DNA of 64,000 nt, from contig NZ_CP126980.1 in the NCBI RefSeq assembly GCF_030252345.1, positions 4,665,501-4,729,500 of the forward strand, written 5' to 3'. Shown in pieces: positions 1 through 8,089 of this stretch (position 1 is the first letter of the stretch; each line of letters starts with the position of its first letter). Position numbers and translations under genes: made by a program. The notes under the pieces were generated by a model. The model was given only the letters and a program-made list of their open reading frames with translations. It searched no databases and was not told where the DNA came from. The stretch is from Actinoplanes oblitus. GTDB lineage: Bacteria > Actinomycetota > Actinomycetes > Mycobacteriales > Micromonosporaceae.

Positions 1-385
1 CCCGGTCGACTTCGGGCAGGCCGAACGTGGCGTCGTCGGCCGCCACGATCAGGTCGGCGTTGCCGGCCAGGCCGACGCCGCCGCCGAGGCAGAAGCCGTG
101 CACGGCGGCGATCACCGGGACCGGGCAGTCGTAGACCGCGGCGAACGCGGCGGCGCAGCCCCGGTTGGCCGCGAGCAGCGTCTCGTGGCTCGTGTCACGC
201 CGCATCTCCTTGATGTCGACACCGGCGCAGAAGCCGCGGCCGCGCGCGGACAGCACCACGACCCGGGTCGCCGGGTCCGCTCCGGCCGCGATGATCGAGT
301 CGGCGAGGGACTGCCAGCCGGCCGCGGGCACCGCGTTGACCGGCGGGAAGTCGATCACCACCTCGGCGATCGGGTTTTCGCCCAT
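1..385 (-). CDS. echA20: EchA20-like enoyl-CoA hydratase/isomerase family protein (3' end outside window)
   Basis: Crotonase-fold protein; the first 128 residues are inside the window and the C-terminus runs off the left edge. Visible motifs are PPVNAVP near the N-terminus, GRGFCAGVDIKEM, and GFCLGGGVGLAGNADLIVA followed by DATFGLPEV, the oxyanion-hole and substrate-pocket segments. From memory this order and wording closely match mycobacterial EchA20, which opens the last steroid ring intermediate in the cholesterol C/D-ring (HIP) pathway. The start is the ATG at 383-385. It is divergent from the SDR at 432, with a KstR2-type operator between them, which fits a steroid role. Another acyl-CoA hydratase function cannot be excluded without the missing half. 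Confidence 0.8.
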   Translation of the reverse strand, partial: MGENPIAEVVIDFPPVNAVPAAGWQSLADSIIAAGADPATRVVVLSARGRGFCAGVDIKEMRRDTSHETLLAANRGCAAAFAAVYDCPVPVIAAVHGFCLGGGVGLAGNADLIVAADDATFGLPEVDR

Positions 386-397
386 GGCCCGAGGCTA

Positions 398-415
398 ACC
401 TAGCGCTTGCTTGGT
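398..415. promoter_or_regulatory. KstR2-type operator, one mismatch, between divergent genes
   Basis: The sequence ACCTAGCGCTTGCTTGGT matches the published mycobacterial KstR2 consensus AnCAAGnnCTTGnT over 398-411 with one mismatch (T for A in the left arm). It fills the middle of the 46-base gap between the echA20-like gene and the SDR at 432. The same core recurs perfectly at 8851 and in weakened form at 16571. A KstR2-like regulator is encoded at 15941-16546. Confidence 0.6.
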
Positions 416-431
416 GAGCTAGCCTCGCGTC

Positions 432-1163
432 ATGGATCCACTGGACTTCACCGGCCGCGGTGTGGTCGTCACCGGCGGGACCCGGGGGATCGGCGCCGCC
501 ATCGCGTCGGCCTTTCTCGCGGCCGGGGCGCGAGTGCTGGTCTGCGGCCGCGGCTCCTACACGGGGCCGGCCGACTTCCTGCGCGCCGACGTCCGCGATC
601 CCGAGCAGGCGGCCGCCCTGGTGGCCGCCGCCCGGGGCCGCCTCGACGTCCTGGTGAACAACGCGGGCGGCGCCCCGCCGGTGCCGGCCGCGGCGGCCTC
701 GCCCCGCCTGCACGCGAAGATCGTCGAGCTCAATCTGATCGCCCCGCTGCACGTCTCGCAGGCGGCCAACGCGGTGATGCAACAGCAGCCGGGCGGCGGC
801 GTGATCCTGATGGTGGGCAGCGTCAGCGGCACCCGTCCGTCGCCGGGCACCGCCGCCTACGGCGCGGCCAAGGCGGGCCTGCACCACCTCGCGACGAGTC
901 TCGCCGCCGAGTGGGCCCCGGCCGTACGGGTCAACTGCGTCGTCCCCGGACCGGTCGCCGGCCTGCTCGACCCCGAGGCGGTGGCGCGCACCGTGCCCAT
1001 GGGACGGCCGGCCACGCCGGAGGACGTCGCCGGTGTCTGCCTGATGCTGGCCTCGCCGCTGGCCTCCTACGTGACCGGGGCATCGATAGCGGTGCACGGC
1101 GGCGGCGAGTGGCCGGGGTACCTGGCGGACCCGCGCGATGCGGCGTACCGTGCGCAGAAATAG
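432..1163 (+). CDS. SDR-family oxidoreductase of the steroid (HIP-type) gene set
   Basis: Classical short-chain dehydrogenase of 243 residues. The NAD(P)-binding motif is GGTRGIG near residue 15, NNAGG follows in the centre, and the catalytic Ser and Tyr-Lys lie in VGSVSG and YGAAK. It probably oxidises a hydroxyacyl-CoA or ring hydroxyl. It is divergent from the echA20-like gene across a KstR2-type operator, as SDRs are in mycobacterial steroid C/D-ring clusters; the substrate itself is inferred from context. The ATG at 432 is the first in frame. The stop codon at 1161-1163 forms the first bases of a KstR box serving the next gene. Confidence 0.8.
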   Translation: MDPLDFTGRGVVVTGGTRGIGAAIASAFLAAGARVLVCGRGSYTGPADFLRADVRDPEQAAALVAAARGRLDVLVNNAGGAPPVPAAAASPRLHAKIVELNLIAPLHVSQAANAVMQQQPGGGVILMVGSVSGTRPSPGTAAYGAAKAGLHHLATSLAAEWAPAVRVNCVVPGPVAGLLDPEAVARTVPMGRPATPEDVAGVCLMLASPLASYVTGASIAVHGGGEWPGYLADPRDAAYRAQK

Positions 1164-1174
1164 AACCTGTTTCA
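1161..1174. promoter_or_regulatory. KstR box overlapping the upstream stop codon
   Basis: TAGAACCTGTTTCA fits the KstR consensus TnnAACnnGTTnnA at every fixed position. It begins on the TAG stop of the SDR and ends 15 bases before the ATG of the aldehyde dehydrogenase, so that gene may have its own steroid-responsive promoter. A second, fully palindromic copy lies at 16609-16622. No KstR itself is encoded in the window. Confidence 0.65.
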
Positions 1175-1189
1175 AAAAAGAGGTGCCGG

Positions 1190-2698
1190 ATGGTTCTCTC
1201 GATCAAGACCAGGCGGGACGCGGTCGGACTGGCGACCGGTGAGCTGCTGATCGGCGGCTCCTGGCGGGCCGCGGCCGACGGGCGGACCTGGACCCACCGG
1301 CACCCGGCGACGGGGGAGCAGGTGGGCGACTTCGCGGTGGCCTCCCCGGCCGATGTGGACGCGGCGGTGCGCGCCGCCCGGCAGGCGTTCGACGAGGGCT
1401 CGTGGCCGCGCTCGCGGGCCAAGCAGCGGATCACCGTGTTGCGCCGGGCCGCCGAGCTGATCCGCGCACACACCGACGAGCTGCGCACCCTGCAGGCGCT
1501 CGACAACGGCGTGCCACTGACCTTCGGCGACGAGTACGCGATGTCGATCGAGTGCGTCGCCGACGTCTTCGACCACCACGCCGGCTGGGTCGACAAGCTG
1601 GCCGGCGAGACGCTGCCCGGCTACCAGGGCGGCGACCACCTGGTGATGACCCTGCGCGAGCCGGTCGGCGTGGTCGCCGCCGTGGTGCCGTGGAACGGGC
1701 CGCTGCTGCTCGCCGCGCAGAAGGTCGCACCGGCCCTGGCAGCCGGCTGCACCGTCGTGCTCAAGCCGTCGGAGTTCGCCACGTTCGCGGCGCTGCGCCT
1801 GGCGAGACTCCTGGAGGAGGCCGGGCTGCCGCCGGGCGTGCTGAACGTGGTGACCGGGCCGGGCGACCCGACCGGCGAGGCGCTGATCACCCACCCGCGG
1901 ATCGACAAGATCACCTTCACCGGCAGCCGGGCCGTCGGCAAGCGGGTGCTGGCCGCCGCGTCCGAGCGGATGACCCGGGTCAGCCTCGAACTCGGCGGCA
2001 AGAGCCCGTCGATCGTCTTCCCGGACGCCGAGGTCTACGCGGCAGCCACGCTCACCATGGGCACCGTGACGCTCGGCCTGTCCGGCCAGGCGTGCGTGGC
2101 GCACTCCCGGGCCTTGGTCCACCGGGACGTGTACGACGAGTTCCTGGCCATCGCCGAGGGCATGACCACGCTGGTCACCTACGGCGACCCGTTCGACCCG
2201 GCGGTCACCGCCGCCCCGCTGATCAACGAGCGGCAGCTGACCCGGGTGCTCGGCTACATCGAGCGCGGGCAGGCCGAGGGCGCCCGGCTGGTGTGCGGCG
2301 GCGGCCGCCCGGACGGTGAGCTGTCGGCCGGCAACTTCGTCGCGCCGGCCGTCTTCGCCGACGTCGCCAACAGCGCCACCATCGCCCAGGAGGAGATCTT
2401 CGGGCCGGTGCTGGCGGTGGTGCCGTTCACCGACGAGGAGGAGGCGATCCGGCTGGCCAACGACACCTCGTACGGCCTGGCCGCCACCGTTTACACCTCG
2501 GACGTGAAACGCGCGATCCGGATGGCCCGGGCAGTCCGCGCCGGGACGGTCGGCATCAACGGCTACCAGCTGGAGCCGCACGTGGCGTTCGGCGGGTTCG
2601 GGCAGTCCGGGCTCGGGCGCGAGGGCGGGCGCACCGCGATCGAGGCGTACACCGAGGTCAAGACGGTGCTGATCCCGACCGGCGACGAGATGATGTGA
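1190..2698 (+). CDS. NAD(P)-dependent aldehyde dehydrogenase
   Basis: A 502-residue ALDH-superfamily enzyme oxidising an aldehyde to the acid. LELGGKSP carries the general base Glu267 and GQACVAHS the nucleophilic Cys302, spaced exactly as in family members. VPWNGPLL and FTGSRAVGK are cofactor-binding segments and EEIFGPVL is conserved. The ATG at 1190 is chosen because GAGGTG sits just upstream and homology begins there; the same frame is open far upstream only as a shadow of the SDR gene. The KstR box at 1161 implies a role in steroid side-chain or ring aldehyde oxidation. The following gene is convergent. Confidence 0.9.
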   Translation: MVLSIKTRRDAVGLATGELLIGGSWRAAADGRTWTHRHPATGEQVGDFAVASPADVDAAVRAARQAFDEGSWPRSRAKQRITVLRRAAELIRAHTDELRTLQALDNGVPLTFGDEYAMSIECVADVFDHHAGWVDKLAGETLPGYQGGDHLVMTLREPVGVVAAVVPWNGPLLLAAQKVAPALAAGCTVVLKPSEFATFAALRLARLLEEAGLPPGVLNVVTGPGDPTGEALITHPRIDKITFTGSRAVGKRVLAAASERMTRVSLELGGKSPSIVFPDAEVYAAATLTMGTVTLGLSGQACVAHSRALVHRDVYDEFLAIAEGMTTLVTYGDPFDPAVTAAPLINERQLTRVLGYIERGQAEGARLVCGGGRPDGELSAGNFVAPAVFADVANSATIAQEEIFGPVLAVVPFTDEEEAIRLANDTSYGLAATVYTSDVKRAIRMARAVRAGTVGINGYQLEPHVAFGGFGQSGLGREGGRTAIEAYTEVKTVLIPTGDEMM

Positions 2699-2708
2699 GC
2701 GACCGGCG

Positions 2709-3524
2709 TCAGAACTTGCTGTTCTCCAGCCAGCGGCCGAGCAGCTCGCGGTCGCCGGCGGACGGGCCCGGTTCGCGGCGCCGGTTCAGCACCAGCAACA
2801 GGTCGAGCGCGGACGCCGCCTGGTAGACGACGTCGGCGGGCCCGGCGCCGTCCCGCCAGGTCACGCCGTCCGGGGTGAGCGTCACGTGCCAGGAGCGGTC
2901 ACCCGCGCCGAACCGCAGTGTCTCCCCGGCGCCGCGCAGGCCGGCCATCGGCGACCCCGGCCCGCGCCCGCTGATCGTGGCGAAGCACAGCAGAATGTCC
3001 GCCACGCCGTCCACCGCCAGGTCGTCGTCCAGGTCACCACCGACGTGCACGGCCGCCACGCCGTCCACCGCCAGGTCGTCGTCCAGCTCACCACCGACGT
3101 GCACGGCCGGCACGCGGGCCGACGTCGCGTCGAAGCGGTGAATGATCAGATCATGGAGCATCCGGCGCACCCAGAAGCCGGCCGTCGGATACCGCGGCAC
3201 CCACGTCCACACGTGAGCGCCGAACCCGTGCTCACGGACCGCGGCGATCAGCCCGGCCGCACCCGCGGTCAGCCAGCCGGGCCACTCGGCGGCCGCCTCC
3301 GGCGCGGCGACCAGCTCGTACGCCGGCGGGGCGGTCGCCTCCCGCTCGATCACCCCGGCCGACAGGCGATGACCGGTGCCCACGTGGCTGACCAGGTCAC
3401 GCATGGTCCACTCGGGGCAGGTGGGCACCCGCTCGCCCGGATCACGACCGGTGACCGCGGCGGCCAGCAGAGCCGTCTCGGACTCCATGGCGGACAGATA
3501 CCGGTCGGCGGTGAGCCAGTCCAT
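2709..3524 (-). CDS. Maleylpyruvate isomerase family (mycothiol-dependent type) protein
   Basis: 271 residues with the N-terminal four-helix DinB-like domain typical of actinobacterial maleylpyruvate isomerase-family proteins: WLTADRYLSAMESE at the start, VPTCPEWTMRDLVSHVG, and HDLIIHRFDA around residue 130, where metal-binding histidines fall. Members use mycothiol as cofactor or have unknown chemistry. The protein contains an 18-residue tandem duplication (see 3001-3108), so it is longer than expected in the loop between the domains. It stands alone and is convergent with the aldehyde dehydrogenase. The specific substrate is unknown. Confidence 0.75.
   Translation of the reverse strand: MDWLTADRYLSAMESETALLAAAVTGRDPGERVPTCPEWTMRDLVSHVGTGHRLSAGVIEREATAPPAYELVAAPEAAAEWPGWLTAGAAGLIAAVREHGFGAHVWTWVPRYPTAGFWVRRMLHDLIIHRFDATSARVPAVHVGGELDDDLAVDGVAAVHVGGDLDDDLAVDGVADILLCFATISGRGPGSPMAGLRGAGETLRFGAGDRSWHVTLTPDGVTWRDGAGPADVVYQAASALDLLLVLNRRREPGPSAGDRELLGRWLENSKF
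3001..3108. repeat. 54-bp in-frame tandem duplication inside a gene
   Basis: Positions 3001-3054 and 3055-3108 are the same 54-base unit with one visible difference (G at 3032, C at 3086). It encodes AVHVGGDLDDDLAVDGVA twice on the minus strand, with an E/D difference. The near identity suggests a recent slippage event that kept the reading frame of the maleylpyruvate isomerase family gene. Confidence 0.9.
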
Positions 3525-3706
3525 CAGCCGATGCTAGCGGCATGGCCGCCGCGGCATCGACCTCACCGCCGCGCCGTTCGACCCGCCGGGACGGCGCCGG
3601 TCACGGCTGGTCGTGAACGGAGGTGTCGGATCCGGGCGGCATCGTTCGTAGGTTGGGTGAGCGGGCACCCAGCGAGGTGCCACCACGACTACGGGAGGAG
3701 CCGGCC

Positions 3707-4525
3707 ATGCCGCACCCACCGGTCCAGGTCCACCGCGTGTTCGAACTGGTCGAGCCGATCGCCGCCGTCACCTTCTCCGAGGTGCCGAACGAGGCGTTCC
3801 TGGCGCTCGGCATGCGCAACTACTGGGACGGATACTTCGCCGGCCGGGCCGCGCCGCTGGGAGCGGCCCCGGCCGAGGTGGTGCACGCGGTCTTCTACAA
3901 CTTCGCCGACGGCGAGGTCGCCCGCCACATCCCGTGGGTCTGGGGCAAGGTCACCCCGCAGGAGGCGATCAGGGTACGCGAGCGCGGCAGCACCGCGGCG
4001 CTGCGTCAACGGATCGGCGACCTCGCCGAGTCGCCCGGCCTGGCCCGGGCGGCCGACCTCGCCATCCGGGCGGCTGTCAGCGCCCCGACGGCGGGACGGG
4101 CCCTGTACGCCGGGCTCCGGACGCTCGACGTGCCCGAGGAGCCGGTGGCCAAGCTGTGGCACGCGGCGACGCTGCTACGCGAGCACCGCGGGGACGGCCA
4201 CAACGCCGTCCTCCTCGCCCACGGGGTCGGCGGCACCGAGGCGCACGTCCTGCTCGCTCTCGCCCTCGGCATGCGGGCCGAGGAGTTCGGCCGGGTGCAC
4301 CACCTGCCCAGGCAGCAGCTCGCCGCGGTGGTCGACGGGTTGCGCGGGCGCGGCCTGGTGGACGCGGACGGCGGGTTCACCGACGCCGGGCGGCAGCTGC
4401 GGGAGCGGATCGAGGCGCTGACCGACGAGCTGGCGGCGCCGGCTTACCAGGTGCTCAGCACGGCGGAGTTGGAGGAGCTGATCGCGGCACTGGAGCCGAT
4501 CGCCGCCGCGGCCGGGGAAGCGTAG
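3707..4525 (+). CDS. SCO6745-family protein
   Basis: 272 residues, all-helical. VFELVEPIAAVTFSEVPNEAF, YWDGYFAGRAAPLG and VVHAVFYNFADGEVARHIPWVW resemble the actinobacterial SCO6745 family, which often ends in a winged-helix-like region. Here that is the segment around LVDADGGFTDAGRQLRERIEALTDE, resembling MarR-type wings. The function is unknown. The ATG at 3707 is preceded by GGAGGAG at about eight bases; an upstream in-frame ATG at 3623 lacks such a site. It is monocistronic. Confidence 0.7.
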   Translation: MPHPPVQVHRVFELVEPIAAVTFSEVPNEAFLALGMRNYWDGYFAGRAAPLGAAPAEVVHAVFYNFADGEVARHIPWVWGKVTPQEAIRVRERGSTAALRQRIGDLAESPGLARAADLAIRAAVSAPTAGRALYAGLRTLDVPEEPVAKLWHAATLLREHRGDGHNAVLLAHGVGGTEAHVLLALALGMRAEEFGRVHHLPRQQLAAVVDGLRGRGLVDADGGFTDAGRQLRERIEALTDELAAPAYQVLSTAELEELIAALEPIAAAAGEA

Positions 4526-4597
4526 CCGGTCCATGTCCCGGAACCCGACCGTGTCTCGCACTCGGCCGGATTCCGGGCCACGTGCCGGCATGGTGGG

Positions 4598-5515
4598 TCA
4601 TCGGGACTGCCGGAGTTCCTCCAGGGAGGCGCCGTTAAGGATGCGTGCCACGTTTGTCGTGTGGTCGTCGGTCACGAGTTTTCGCGCCAGGTCGTCCAGG
4701 TCGGGGAAGTCGCCGAAGCGGGTCTGGAGGAAGAGTTCCATCGAACGGATCAGCCCTTCCTCGCGTCCGCGCTCCCGGTTCTCCTGGGCGATCTCGCGGC
4801 CGGTCTCGGTTTCTGCCAGGTTGAATTTCATACTCTTGCTCCTCAACGCGTTGACTACTTGAGCTGCGATGGTGTGCTCGGCGAGCATGCTCAAGTCGAT
4901 CAGGACGAGTCGTTCTTCGGGGTTGGTCAGTTCAGCGATCCGGTCGGCTACGTCGGGTGGGCGCCGGCTCGACCAGAGGGCGAGCGGAGCCAGGGGGCTG
5001 CGCAGTAGCGTGTCCGGGTCGAGGTCGTCGGGGACGTTCACCGAGTGGTATTCCAGGCGCAGGTGATCGCGCTGGAAGGAGCCGGGGTAGCCGCCGCCGG
5101 CGGGCCACACCACGGTTTGGTGGATCCGGTGGTGTGGCTCCTCGTATCGGCTGGCCAGTCCGGCCCAGTAGGCCACCATCCGGACTTGGAAGTCGTGGGT
5201 CCGTTTCACCTGTACTTCGATGTGGTGTACGTCGACGGTGCCGTCCGGGCCGGAGACGACGAACACCTTGTCGCGGTGCAGGCTGCGTAGCCGGACCTGT
5301 TCGGTGGGCCCGTCGACGATCACGGCGCCGTCGTCGACGTGGACCTGGCACAGCAGGCGCAGTGTGTCGTGGGGATGGGCTGTCAGCAGTGCCTTGTACA
5401 GGCCGTCGTAGTCCCGGGTGGCTTCTCGTGGTCGCGGTATCTCGGGGCGGTTGTCAGCCGGAGTGCGGGCCGTGTCCTTTGTTGTCCGTGCGTTCCCCGA
5501 TGTGCTGGATGGCAT
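4598..5515 (-). CDS. PD-(D/E)XK nuclease-like (Rpn/transposase-derived) protein
   Basis: 305 residues. The middle contains DKVFVV followed by VHHIEVQVKR, a D...ExQ/K arrangement seen in PD-(D/E)XK nucleases of the Rpn and PDDEXK-transposase groups. The N-terminal 35 residues are low-complexity. The C-terminal third is helical and charged (ENRERGREEGLIRSMELFLQ), as in those families. Such proteins are commonly mobile and multicopy in actinomycete genomes. GC content at third positions looks lower than in its neighbours, which would fit horizontal acquisition, though I have not computed it. The biological role is unknown. Confidence 0.65.
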   Translation of the reverse strand: MPSSTSGNARTTKDTARTPADNRPEIPRPREATRDYDGLYKALLTAHPHDTLRLLCQVHVDDGAVIVDGPTEQVRLRSLHRDKVFVVSGPDGTVDVHHIEVQVKRTHDFQVRMVAYWAGLASRYEEPHHRIHQTVVWPAGGGYPGSFQRDHLRLEYHSVNVPDDLDPDTLLRSPLAPLALWSSRRPPDVADRIAELTNPEERLVLIDLSMLAEHTIAAQVVNALRSKSMKFNLAETETGREIAQENRERGREEGLIRSMELFLQTRFGDFPDLDDLARKLVTDDHTTNVARILNGASLEELRQSR

Positions 5516-5695
5516 GCGACAACTGTACGCACGTCAGCTGTCGCACGACAAGGGGTGGTGGGGTGCTTGCCCCGGCAGATCGCGGACGGCCTGCCGGTGA
5601 TCACGCCACCACCGGCGCGGGATCGGCTGGGCCCGCGGCAGCGGTGCCGGCCCATCCTGCCTCGTCGGAGCACCACACCAGTTCAACGACCGGAT

Positions 5696-6034
5696 TCACC
5701 GGGTGGCGCGGATCGCGGCGGCGGTCCTGCGGGGGTCATAGTCCTGCGGGACGCCGTCGACCAGCACGACGTCGCCGGAAAGGTGGTCGGTGCGCAGCGG
5801 CAGGATCTCCCGGTAGGCCGGGGAGGCATACCAGGCGCGGGCGTTCGCCCCGTCCGGGAAGGCGATGATGACGAGCGCGCCCGGCCACGTCCCCTCGACG
5901 ACCTCGACCGGCGAGCCGTGCACCAGGAACCGGCCGCCGAACGGGTCCAGGGTGTCCTGGATCCGCTCGATGTAGGTCACCACGTCCTCGTGGCTGCTGG
6001 TGGTGTGCAGGTGGGCGACGGCGTAGGTGGTCAT
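5696..6034 (-). CDS. DUF1330 family protein
   Basis: 112 residues of ferredoxin-like alpha/beta barrel type: TTYAVAHLHTTSSHEDVVTYIERIQDTLDPFGGRFLVHG at the start, WPGALVIIAFPDGANARAWYASPAYREILPLR in the centre and VLVDGV near the end. These are the conserved blocks of DUF1330. The start is the ATG at 6032-6034, where homology begins; a longer open frame upstream is not supported. No function is established for the family. Confidence 0.8.
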   Translation of the reverse strand: MTTYAVAHLHTTSSHEDVVTYIERIQDTLDPFGGRFLVHGSPVEVVEGTWPGALVIIAFPDGANARAWYASPAYREILPLRTDHLSGDVVLVDGVPQDYDPRRTAAAIRATR

Positions 6035-6150
6035 TCTCGGTCCCTCCGGCGGGCCGCTCCGGGGCGGCGGCGTTGTCTGCGGATCCGATCCTGTCGCCGC
6101 CAGGTCATCGTGACGATTACCTGCGGGGTAAAGGTCGCCGGAACGACCTG

Positions 6151-6435
6151 GTGCGGATCGCTGGGCTGCCGCTGGTGATCGAGGTGGGGACCGCTGTCGA
6201 GGCGGCTCCCCGGCAGGTGTTCGCGGTGGCGCGCGCCGCCACGGCCGGCCGGGTCGTCGCCGACGAGCCACCGCACCGTCTGGTGGCGGAGCGCGACGCC
6301 GGCCCGCTCGGCGTGGTGCGGCACGAGCGCGTGTCCGAGCACGCCGGGGACGGCAGCACGCGACTGGTCGATCGGGTGACGGTCGGGTCCGGGCTTGGCG
6401 GGTGGGTGCTCGGGGCGTACCTCAAGCGGGTCTGA
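6151..6435 (+). pseudogene. Shortened SRPBCC (polyketide cyclase-like) remnant
   Basis: The frame reads LPLVIEVGTAVEAAPRQVF, the usual first strand of SRPBCC lipid- or polyketide-binding proteins, and ends with TRLVDRVTVGSGLGGWVLGAYLKRV, which resembles their last strand and helix. The central 60 or so residues with the GDEVTW-type block expected in between are missing or unrecognisable. I therefore read it as a decayed or internally deleted gene rather than a working one. The start (GTG 6151) is uncertain. Confidence 0.4.
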
Positions 6436-6465
6436 TCCGGCGGCCCGCGCGCAGCGGCGAACCGG

Positions 6466-6747
6466 GTGGATCGGGCGGGTCTTGCCGAGGTCGTCCGCGC
6501 GGCCGCGAACGAGACGGGCCGGCTCACCGGACGGGAATGGCAACAGGTCGCGGTGCGGGTGCGCGCGGCCATGATGCGGGAGGTGTGGGCCGAGCATCGC
6601 CTGGCCGGATCCTGCGCCGAGTTCGGCGGACACGGTGGTCCGGGCTACGACGAGGAGGAGCTGCGTGTCCGCGGCGATCGGCTGATTCCGGCGGACAGCG
6701 TCGACGGGCCGCTCGGCGTCATCCTGGCGGAGGTGCTGCACGGGTGA
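6466..6747 (+). CDS. Small hypothetical protein
   Basis: 93 residues from a GTG start, mostly helical (GLAEVVRAAANETGRLTGREWQQVAVRVRAAMMREVW) with an acidic middle (YDEEELRVRGD). Third codon positions are strongly G/C, consistent with real coding. I recognise no family. Its 3' end overlaps the 3' end of the convergent PPOX gene by 29 bases. Confidence 0.5.
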   Translation: MDRAGLAEVVRAAANETGRLTGREWQQVAVRVRAAMMREVWAEHRLAGSCAEFGGHGGPGYDEEELRVRGDRLIPADSVDGPLGVILAEVLHG

Positions 6748-7204
6748 CCAGCCGGCGATGGTCCCAGCTGATCACCCGGCGTGGCTCGACCAGGTAGGCG
6801 ATCCGCTTGGTGGCCGCGTGCGCGACGTAGTCGTCGAGGGCGGCGTCGATCTCGCCGGCCGCCGGGCTGGGCATGCGCGCGGCGACCAGGCGTCCGACTT
6901 CGGTCACCCCGGCCAGGTCGCCGACCGGGTGCACCACCCCGGTGACCTGCACACCGCGCAGCTCGAAGTAGTCCTCGCCGTCCTCGACCAGGCAGGTCAC
7001 CCGGGGATCGCGGGCCAGGTTGCGGGCCTTCTGCGACGCCCGGTAGGTCCAGAAGGCGATCCGCCCGTCCTTCATCGCGTAGAACATGCTGACCAGGTGC
7101 GGCGTGCCGTCCGGCTGGATCGTCGCGAGGTGCACCTTGCGACCCGCCGCCAGCAGCGCGACCACGTCGGCGTCCGGCATCGAGACGACATCGCGCTGTT
7201 TCAC
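6719..7204 (-). CDS. PPOX-type flavin/F420-dependent oxidoreductase
   Basis: 161 residues with the split beta-barrel of pyridoxamine-phosphate-oxidase-like proteins: VHLATIQPDGTPHLVSMFY, DGRIAFWTYRASQKARNL and DPRVTCLVEDGEDYFELRGV. In actinomycetes such proteins typically bind F420 or FMN and reduce enone-like substrates. The GTG start at 7202-7204 overlaps the TGA of the upstream SDR (GTGA), so it is translationally coupled and the third gene of the operon beginning at 8839. Its place behind two SDRs and a KstR2 box suggests a redox step in steroid degradation; that is inference. Confidence 0.75.
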   Translation of the reverse strand: MKQRDVVSMPDADVVALLAAGRKVHLATIQPDGTPHLVSMFYAMKDGRIAFWTYRASQKARNLARDPRVTCLVEDGEDYFELRGVQVTGVVHPVGDLAGVTEVGRLVAARMPSPAAGEIDAALDDYVAHAATKRIAYLVEPRRVISWDHRRLVTRAAPPPG

Positions 7205-8088
7205 CGGATCTCCCCGAACGTCGCGTCGGCCAGCGGCAGGGTCTCCTCGCAGACGAACCCCGGGCGCGGCGGGTCGGCGGTGAACACCTTCCCCAGCGTC
7301 GCGTCCAACTCGTCCACCGTCCACCGCTCACCCGGGGCGCGGAAGGCCGCCCGCACACTGGGCGGTCCCAGCAGCGCCACCACGTCACCATGCGCCACGA
7401 ACACCTCGCCGGTGATCCGCTCCCCGGCCGGCCCGGCCAGGTAGGTGACCAGCGGCGCGACGCACGCGGGCGAGAGCGGATCGGCTCCCCCCGGCGGCGG
7501 GCCCATGAGCGGGGCGGTCATCCCGGTCCGCGCCCGCGGACAGATCGCGTTGGCGCGCACCCCGTACCGCCCGCACGCCCGAGCCGTGGCGAGGGTGAGC
7601 GCCACGATCCCGCCTTTCGCCGCGGCGTAGTTGGCCTGCCCGGGCGAGCCGAGCAGGAACGCCTCGGAGGCGGTGTTCACGATCCGCGCGTAGACCGGCC
7701 CGCCGGCGGCCTTGCTCCGCTCCCGCCAATGCGCGGTGGCCAGCCGCGTCGTCACGAAGTGCCCGCGCAGATGCACCCGGATCACGGTGTCCCACTCCTG
7801 CTCGGACATCGAGAAGATCATCCGGTCCCGGAGCACGCCGGCGTTGTTCACCAGGATGTCGACGCCGCCGAACGCGGCCAGCAGCGCCTCGCCGGTCGAC
7901 CACTCGGCGATGTCCCCGGCGACGACGGCGGCCCCGGCGATCTCGGCGGCGACCCGGTCGAGCGCGGGGCCGGGCAGGTCGTTGAGCACGACCCGGGCGC
8001 CCGCGGCGGCGAGCGCGCGCGCCTCGGCCGCGCCGAGACCCTGGCCGGCGCCGGTGACGACGGCGATCCTGCCGTCGAGGGAGGCCAC
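7201..8088 (-). CDS. SDR-family dehydrogenase with C-terminal extension
   Basis: 295 residues. The Rossmann motif TGAGQGLGAAEA is at residues 11-22, followed by NNAGVLRD, and the catalytic Ser-Tyr-Lys region is TASEAFLLGSPGQANYAAAKGG. About 45 residues follow the usual SDR core, ending LPLADATFGEIR, as in the longer SDRs of mycobacterial KstR2-controlled clusters and of MFE-type hydroxyacyl-CoA dehydrogenases. It follows the SDR at 8090 by one base and is coupled to the PPOX gene. The likely substrate is a CoA thioester of a steroid ring fragment; this is inferred from context only. Confidence 0.8.
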   Translation of the reverse strand: MASLDGRIAVVTGAGQGLGAAEARALAAAGARVVLNDLPGPALDRVAAEIAGAAVVAGDIAEWSTGEALLAAFGGVDILVNNAGVLRDRMIFSMSEQEWDTVIRVHLRGHFVTTRLATAHWRERSKAAGGPVYARIVNTASEAFLLGSPGQANYAAAKGGIVALTLATARACGRYGVRANAICPRARTGMTAPLMGPPPGGADPLSPACVAPLVTYLAGPAGERITGEVFVAHGDVVALLGPPSVRAAFRAPGERWTVDELDATLGKVFTADPPRPGFVCEETLPLADATFGEIR

Positions 8089-8089
8089 G

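Noticed and set aside
407-1189. Upstream extension of the aldehyde dehydrogenase frame
   Set aside because: This part is an Arg-rich shadow of the SDR gene; homology and the ribosome site place the start at 1190.
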